Of a DNA stretch of 64,000 bases, positions 59,731-64,000 are shown piece by piece. The position numbers were made by a program, and so were the translations under genes. This DNA comes from Methylorubrum populi (lineage in GTDB: Bacteria; Pseudomonadota; Alphaproteobacteria; Rhizobiales; Beijerinckiaceae): contig NZ_AP014809.1 in assembly GCF_002355515.1 (NCBI RefSeq), positions 62,001 to 126,000 of the forward strand, given 5' to 3'. The stretch's first letter is position 1; the number at the start of each line of letters is the position of its first letter. The notes beneath the pieces are model-generated. The model was not told the origin of the DNA, did not search any database, and saw only the letters and a program-made list of their open reading frames with translations.

Positions 59731-61056
59731 TCAACGCCGAGCGTAGACTTCCTCGACATAGCCGTCGCGCATCCAGAAGAGCTGTCGGTTCAATCTCCGA
59801 TAGCCGCCATCCGCCGCGATCAGATCGGGAACGACGACCTGTCGGAATTCTTCGGTGTTCGGTGCCGCCGCCTCCTGGTTGATCGAGTAGAACATCGGAG
59901 CGATGGCGCGAATGCGTGCGATGTACATCGCCGCCGTTTCCGGCGGCATTTCGGGAAGCGAGTCTTGATTGATGGCCAAGTCGTAGCTCTCGTTCCGCGC
60001 GATCTCCCACCACGGCAGGATGCGGATCGCGGCTTCCGGTTCGCCGGCCAGGGAGACGTCCAGGCCCGCCTTGAGCAGGAACCAGCCCTGAAGGACGTTG
60101 GTGAAGGGAAGATCGAGGATCGTGTAACGTCGGCCGGGGCGCTGCAGGAACCATGCGAGGCCTCCGAAGCCGCCGCCGATCTCGACCACGCGGCCGAACT
60201 CGCCGAGCTGTCCAACTCGCCAGGCGGCGTAGGCGTGGCTGAAGGCGTGCTCAGGCAGGATTCCCGCGCCGTACCGGACACCGAAGGGCGCGCCGACATC
60301 CGGAAAGGTCAGGGGAAAGCCGAGTTCGGCTTCGAGGCGGGCCTGCTTCACGCGGTGGGCCAGATCACCGGCCAAGGGGGCGGCGAAGTCGCCCTGCTCC
60401 GGTGAGCGGACAGGGGCGAGGCCGAGGGCCTCCGAGAGCCGCAGAAGACGGTCGCACCAACTCGCGGCGAACGGCGTCGGCGCATTGCGGGCCAGCGTCG
60501 CCATCGTCCGCCCCATGGCGATTCCGTGCGCGAGATGGGACTGGAACAGGTTGTTCAGCAGGTCGGCCAGTAGCCCGGTATCGCCGTTCCGCAATGCTCT
60601 ATGGAATGCCGGGAAGCCCTGCATCCGGGCGGCCCACATGCCCTCGTTATCCGCCTGAGCCGGTGAGCGTCCGATACCGGATTGCCATGCGGCGATGAGC
60701 CGGCGCGCGATCGTCTCGTCCTCCGGGCTCGGGCGAGGCGCAGCGAAGGCGATTGCCGGCAGATCCGGCCAGGCACGGTAGGGGTACCGGTAGGTCCACG
60801 GTCCGGCGAGGCCGCCGCCGAGTTCGGCACTCGCGGCCGGTGGACGGTAGGGGCGGCCCTCACGACGACCGAAGAGACGGTAATGCTCTTCCGCGGAGGC
60901 GATGTGACCGGCCTCGACCGCCATCGCTACGTCGGCGTTCAGATCGAGGTACAGCGCGGGCTCGAAATCGGGGGGGAGCGGGTCGGGGCGGCGTCCGGCG
61001 GACTTTCCCCTCAACCATCTCAGGCCGGTGCCTAAGCTCGGGCGGCGGTGTGCCAT
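59731..61056 (-). CDS. Putative sugar O-methyltransferase
   Basis: 441 residues. The N-terminal part has FEPALYLDLNADVAMAVEAG and EEHYRLFGRREGRPY, a short motif found before glycan-modifying enzymes. The C-terminal half is a SAM-binding domain: VVEIGGGFGGLAWFLQRPGR (motif I), YTILDLPFTNVLQGWFLLKA, YDLAINQDSLPEMPPETAAM and APMFYSINQEA. This matches the putative sugar O-methyltransferase family. It would act on cell-surface polysaccharide. It interrupts the usual rpsA-sppA neighbourhood and may be a lineage-specific insertion. Confidence 0.75.
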   Translation of the reverse strand: MAHRRPSLGTGLRWLRGKSAGRRPDPLPPDFEPALYLDLNADVAMAVEAGHIASAEEHYRLFGRREGRPYRPPAASAELGGGLAGPWTYRYPYRAWPDLPAIAFAAPRPSPEDETIARRLIAAWQSGIGRSPAQADNEGMWAARMQGFPAFHRALRNGDTGLLADLLNNLFQSHLAHGIAMGRTMATLARNAPTPFAASWCDRLLRLSEALGLAPVRSPEQGDFAAPLAGDLAHRVKQARLEAELGFPLTFPDVGAPFGVRYGAGILPEHAFSHAYAAWRVGQLGEFGRVVEIGGGFGGLAWFLQRPGRRYTILDLPFTNVLQGWFLLKAGLDVSLAGEPEAAIRILPWWEIARNESYDLAINQDSLPEMPPETAAMYIARIRAIAPMFYSINQEAAAPNTEEFRQVVVPDLIAADGGYRRLNRQLFWMRDGYVEEVYARR

Positions 61057-61100
61057 CGCGCGCGCCTCGGGACGCTACAAACGGGACTGAAAATAAGTTC

Positions 61101-61121
61101 GGGGCCGGCAGAGCCGGCCCC
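61101..61121 (-). terminator. Terminator downstream of rpsA
   Basis: GGGGCCGGC (61101-61109), loop AGA, GCCGGCCCC (61113-61121), a 9-bp perfect GC stem. On the minus strand it is followed by an A/T-rich stretch (GAACTTATTTTC). It lies about 30 bp after the rpsA stop. Confidence 0.75.
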
Positions 61122-61149
61122 GAGGCATCGTCGAAGAGCGAGCCGAGGC

Positions 61150-62862
61150 TTACTCCTCGTCGCCGGTCTTCTTCTTGTTGAAGGCGGCACCCAGGATGTC
61201 GCCGAGCGAGGCGCCCGAATCGGCCGAGCCGAACTGGGCCATCGCCTCACGCTCCTCGGCGACTTCCAGCGCCTTGATCGAGACCTGCACGCGGCGGGCC
61301 TTGCGATCGAACTGGATGACGCGGGCGTCGAACTTCTCGCCGGCGGCGAAACGCTCGGGACGCTGGTCGCCGCGGTCACGGGCGAGTTCGGCGCGACGGA
61401 TGAAGGTCTGCATGTCGGTGTCGACGAGCTTCACCTCCAGGCCGGAATCCTTCACCTCGACGACCTCGCAGGTGACGACCTGACCCTTCTTGATCTCGCC
61501 GGCTTCCGCGAAGGGATCGCCGCCGAGCTGCTTCACGCCGAGCGAGATGCGCTCCTTCTCGACGTCGACGTCGAGAACCTGGGCGCGGACCATGTCGCCC
61601 TTCTTGAACTCCTCGATCACCTGCTCGCCGGGACGGTTCCAGTCGAGATCCGACAGGTGGACCATGCCGTCGACGTCGCCCTCGAGGCCGATGAACAGAC
61701 CGAACTCGGTCTTGTTCTTGACCTCGCCCTCGACCTCAGAACCGACCGGGTGCTTCTCGGCGAAGGCCTCCCACGGGTTCTGCAGGGTCTGCTTGAGGCC
61801 GAGCGAGATGCGGCGCTTGACCGAATCGACCTCCAGGATCTGCACCTCGACCTCCTGAGAGGTGGAGACGATCTTGCCCGGATGGACGTTCTTCTTGGTC
61901 CAGCTCATCTCGGAGACGTGGATCAGGCCCTCGATCCCCGGCTCCAGCTCCACGAAGGCGCCGTAATCGGTGATGTTGGTCACGCGGCCCTTGAGCTTGG
62001 CGCCCTCGGGGTAACGGGCGGCGATGCCCTCCCACGGATCGGCGAGCAGCTGCTTGATGCCGAGCGAGATGCGGTGCGTCTCGTGGTTGATCTTGATGAT
62101 CTTGACCTTCACCGTCTGGCCGATGGTCACGACCTCGGACGGGTGGTTCACGCGGCGCCACGCCATGTCGGTGACGTGCAAGAGGCCGTCGATGCCGCCG
62201 AGATCGACGAAGGCGCCGTACTCGGTGATGTTCTTGACGACGCCGTCGATGACCTGACCTTCCTCAAGGTTGGCCACCAGCTCCGAGCGCTGCTCGGCGC
62301 GGCTCTCCTCGAGCACGGTGCGGCGCGACACGACGATGTTGCCGCGGCGGCGATCCATCTTGAGGATCTGGAACGGCTGGGGCGTGCCGAGCAGCGGGGT
62401 CACGTCGCGCACCGGGCGGATGTCGACCTGCGAGCGCGGCAGGAACGCCACGGCGCCGTCGAGATCGACGGTGTAGCCACCCTTGACCTGGTTGAAGATC
62501 GTGCCGGTGACGCGCTCGTTGGCCTCGAAGGCCTTCTCGAGCTTGACCCAGCTCTCCTCGCGGCGTGCCTTGTCGCGCGAGATGACGGCCTCGCCCAGCG
62601 CGTTCTCGATGCGGTCGACGTAAACCTCGACCTCATCGCCGACCTTGAGCTCGCCCTCGCGGCCCGGGCCGGTGAATTCCTTGAGGGGGACGCGCCCCTC
62701 GGTCTTGGCACCGATATCGATGACGGCGACATCCTTCTCGATGCCGACGACGGTGCCCTTGACGACCGAACCCTCGGTGATCTCGTGCTGGAGGAAAGAT
62801 TCCTCGAGCAGGGCCGCGAAATCCTCGCGGGCCGCGGAGCTTGCGTTCAGACCAGCAGACAT
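61150..62862 (-). CDS. rpsA: 30S ribosomal protein S1
   Basis: 570 residues from ATG 62862 with AGGAGAAAG upstream. Six S1 (OB-fold) repeats in order, each with a VxVxVxxID or G-x-V-x-x-I-x-x-x-G-A-F-V-x-L signature, e.g. GSVVKGTVVGIEKDVAVIDI, GVVKNITEYGAFVDLGGIDG, GRVTNITDYGAFVELEPGIE, GEVKNKTEFGLFIGLEGDVD. S1 binds mRNA on the 30S subunit. The C-terminal tail ends FNKKKTGDEE. Typical alphaproteobacterial length. Confidence 0.96.
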   Translation of the reverse strand: MSAGLNASSAAREDFAALLEESFLQHEITEGSVVKGTVVGIEKDVAVIDIGAKTEGRVPLKEFTGPGREGELKVGDEVEVYVDRIENALGEAVISRDKARREESWVKLEKAFEANERVTGTIFNQVKGGYTVDLDGAVAFLPRSQVDIRPVRDVTPLLGTPQPFQILKMDRRRGNIVVSRRTVLEESRAEQRSELVANLEEGQVIDGVVKNITEYGAFVDLGGIDGLLHVTDMAWRRVNHPSEVVTIGQTVKVKIIKINHETHRISLGIKQLLADPWEGIAARYPEGAKLKGRVTNITDYGAFVELEPGIEGLIHVSEMSWTKKNVHPGKIVSTSQEVEVQILEVDSVKRRISLGLKQTLQNPWEAFAEKHPVGSEVEGEVKNKTEFGLFIGLEGDVDGMVHLSDLDWNRPGEQVIEEFKKGDMVRAQVLDVDVEKERISLGVKQLGGDPFAEAGEIKKGQVVTCEVVEVKDSGLEVKLVDTDMQTFIRRAELARDRGDQRPERFAAGEKFDARVIQFDRKARRVQVSIKALEVAEEREAMAQFGSADSGASLGDILGAAFNKKKTGDEE

Positions 62863-63217
62863 TCTTTCTCCTGAATGGCCTCATTTCGTGAGGCCGCGCC
62901 GGCGGCTCGTGTTGCGAAGTGCCCCCGTCACCGCCGCCCGCCGGATGGACGATCCGGCCGGGCTCGCCTCCTCTCGGAGGGCCGACGCATGCTCAAAGCG
63001 ATGGTCGAGGGCCGATTGCCCCGGCGATGCGCCCGCCGGGCACAACGCCCGGATCCTGACGGTATCGATGAGGAAATCGGTGCGAGCGATATCGGAATCG
63101 CGTCTCCGACGCAATGTCTTGAAACGTCTCAAGATGGTTGCGCCGGAACATGACCGCCTGAGCGGCGCGCGCTCGGACGGGTCCGGTACGCCGCAGCCCA
63201 TCGGAGATAGCGCGATC
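62863..63217. other. Upstream region of rpsA
   Basis: About 355 bp. The open frames seen here have no family features. It should hold the rpsA promoter and leader. cmk, often upstream of rpsA, is not present here. Confidence 0.45.
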
Positions 63218-64000
63218 TCAGCCCTGGCTGCCGGCCGGCCGGGTCAGAGCGTAGAGCGTGATTGCCGCCGCGTTCGAGACGTTGAGGCTGCGGATGGCTC
63301 CGGTCGCGTCGATGCGCACGAGCAGGTCGCAGCATTCGGTGGTGCGCTGGCGCAGGCCCTTGCCCTCGGCGCCGAGCACGAGCACCGCCGGCCGGCGCGG
63401 ACCGACCGCATCGAGCGGCGTACCGGCGTCCGAATCGAGCCCGATCCGGGTGAATCCGCGCTCGCCGAGGGTGATCAGCGCCTCGGCGAGGTTGCGCACG
63501 ATCACCAGCGGCACGTGCTCCAGCCCGCCGGAGGCGGATTTCGCCAGCACGCCGGTGGCGTTGGGCGAGTGGCGCGCGGTGGTGACAATGGCGGTGACAC
63601 CGAAAGCGGCCGCGGTCCGCACGATGGCGCCGACATTGTGCGGATCGGTGATCTGGTCGAGGGCGAGCAGCAGCGCGTCGTCCGGCATGGCATCGAGGGC
63701 CGGCGCGGCGAGCGGCTCGGCTTCCGCGTAGAGGCCCTGGTGCACGGCGTCGGGGCCGAGCAGCTTGTCGATGGCGCTCGGCCGGACGAGTTCCGGCTCG
63801 ATCGGCAGCTCGACCCCGGCCTCCTTGAGGCGGGCCAGCGCGTTCTCTGTGGCCAGCAGCCGATGGAAGTGGCGGCCCGCATTGGCCAGCGCCTGCGACA
63901 CGGGATGCCATCCGTAGAGCACGACATGGTCCCTGCCCTCGCGGGCGGCCGGTCCCGGCGGCTGCTGCGGTCGCGGGCGGGGCCGGAAGCCGTAGGGCTT
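63218..64000 (-). CDS. rlmB: 23S rRNA (guanosine-2'-O)-methyltransferase RlmB, 5' end outside the window
   Basis: At least 260 codons; the frame stays open to the window edge (KPYGFRPRPRPQQPPGPAAR before VLYGWHPVSQAL), so the true start lies beyond 64000. SpoU/TrmH family: substrate-binding N-domain (YGWHPVSQALANAGRHFHRL), then the knotted domain with motif 1 ALDQITDPHNVGAIVRTAAA, motif 2 VLVLGAEGKGLRQRT and motif 3 IRSLNVSNAAAITLYAL. It methylates a guanosine of 23S rRNA. Other SpoU paralogues are possible. Confidence 0.88.
   Translation of the reverse strand, partial: KPYGFRPRPRPQQPPGPAAREGRDHVVLYGWHPVSQALANAGRHFHRLLATENALARLKEAGVELPIEPELVRPSAIDKLLGPDAVHQGLYAEAEPLAAPALDAMPDDALLLALDQITDPHNVGAIVRTAAAFGVTAIVTTARHSPNATGVLAKSASGGLEHVPLVIVRNLAEALITLGERGFTRIGLDSDAGTPLDAVGPRRPAVLVLGAEGKGLRQRTTECCDLLVRIDATGAIRSLNVSNAAAITLYALTRPAGSQG

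Noticed and set aside
61048..62874. 608-codon open frame opposite rpsA
   Set aside because: Antisense shadow of a highly conserved gene; repetitive Asp/Leu/Val product mirrors the S1 repeats.
1..64000. CRISPR array or rRNA operon
   Set aside because: No regularly spaced repeats of 24-40 bases and no 16S/23S sequence were seen on either strand.

Overview
The window looks like a chromosome segment of a high-GC alphaproteobacterium of the Methylobacterium/Methylorubrum type. The main reasons are the core order trpB-trpF-lapA-ihfB-sppA-...-rpsA-...-rlmB at the right end, a cluster of CsbD and PRC-barrel stress proteins, a TAXI-type TRAP binding protein, and the codon usage. The organism call is inference.

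Layout. 1-490: end of a malonate decarboxylase acyltransferase gene (mdcH-like). 533-5076: mostly minus-strand small envelope and stress genes (SOUL, several CsbD, PRC-barrel, YidB/DUF937, a membrane protein). 5172-6659: PAS-PAS-PAS-LuxR regulator. 7188-9397: TAXI solute-binding protein and an exported protein. 9996-55314: accreted mobile DNA. 55270-55346: intact tRNA-Met(CAU). 55450-64000: core genes trpB, trpF, lapA-domain gene, ihfB, sppA, a sugar O-methyltransferase-like gene, rpsA and rlmB (truncated by the window end).

The mobile DNA is bounded by three direct copies of a 45-bp sequence equal to the 3' part of the tRNA-Met gene (9996-10040, 13158-13202, 55270-55314). A tyrosine integrase lies next to the intact tRNA. 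Repeated TGCGCTAG words, which look like integrase arm sites, cluster at the element ends. This reads as two related elements integrated in tandem: a 3.1-kb remnant (10041-13157; Ntn amidase gene and an IS3 copy where its integrase should be) and a 42-kb element (13203-55269). The 42-kb element carries, at the end away from the integrase, a family B DNA polymerase that resembles the primer-independent PolB (piPolB) of pipolins, then a HUH (rolling-circle type) Rep with a perfect 14-bp hairpin upstream, and a DUF6641-like gene.

The middle of the 42-kb element (about 21.7-43.4 kb) is a block of chromosome-like genes between two oppositely oriented IS1182-family copies. It holds a complete fatty-acid oxidation set (FadL porin, acyl-CoA ligase, MerR regulator, thiolase, HCDH-ECH fusion, acyl-CoA dehydrogenase, SCP2 protein, EtfB, EtfA) and a four-gene efflux operon (YtcA-like, HlyD, FUSC, outer membrane factor) with TetR and AraC regulators. 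The right part (45.2-53.6 kb) is AT-richer and looks like a defence cargo zone: a catalytic-domain-only tyrosine recombinase and a broken second copy flank a PD-(D/E)XK/DUF4268 nuclease and a hydrolase. These are followed by an EVE-HNH endonuclease, a DUF4145 protein, and an overlapping cupin/two-TM gene pair of unknown function.

Insertion sequences: IS3-type, IS1-type (8-bp target duplication), two IS1182-type and IS5/IS427-type. Three of them use A-run frameshifts. No rRNA gene or CRISPR array was seen.
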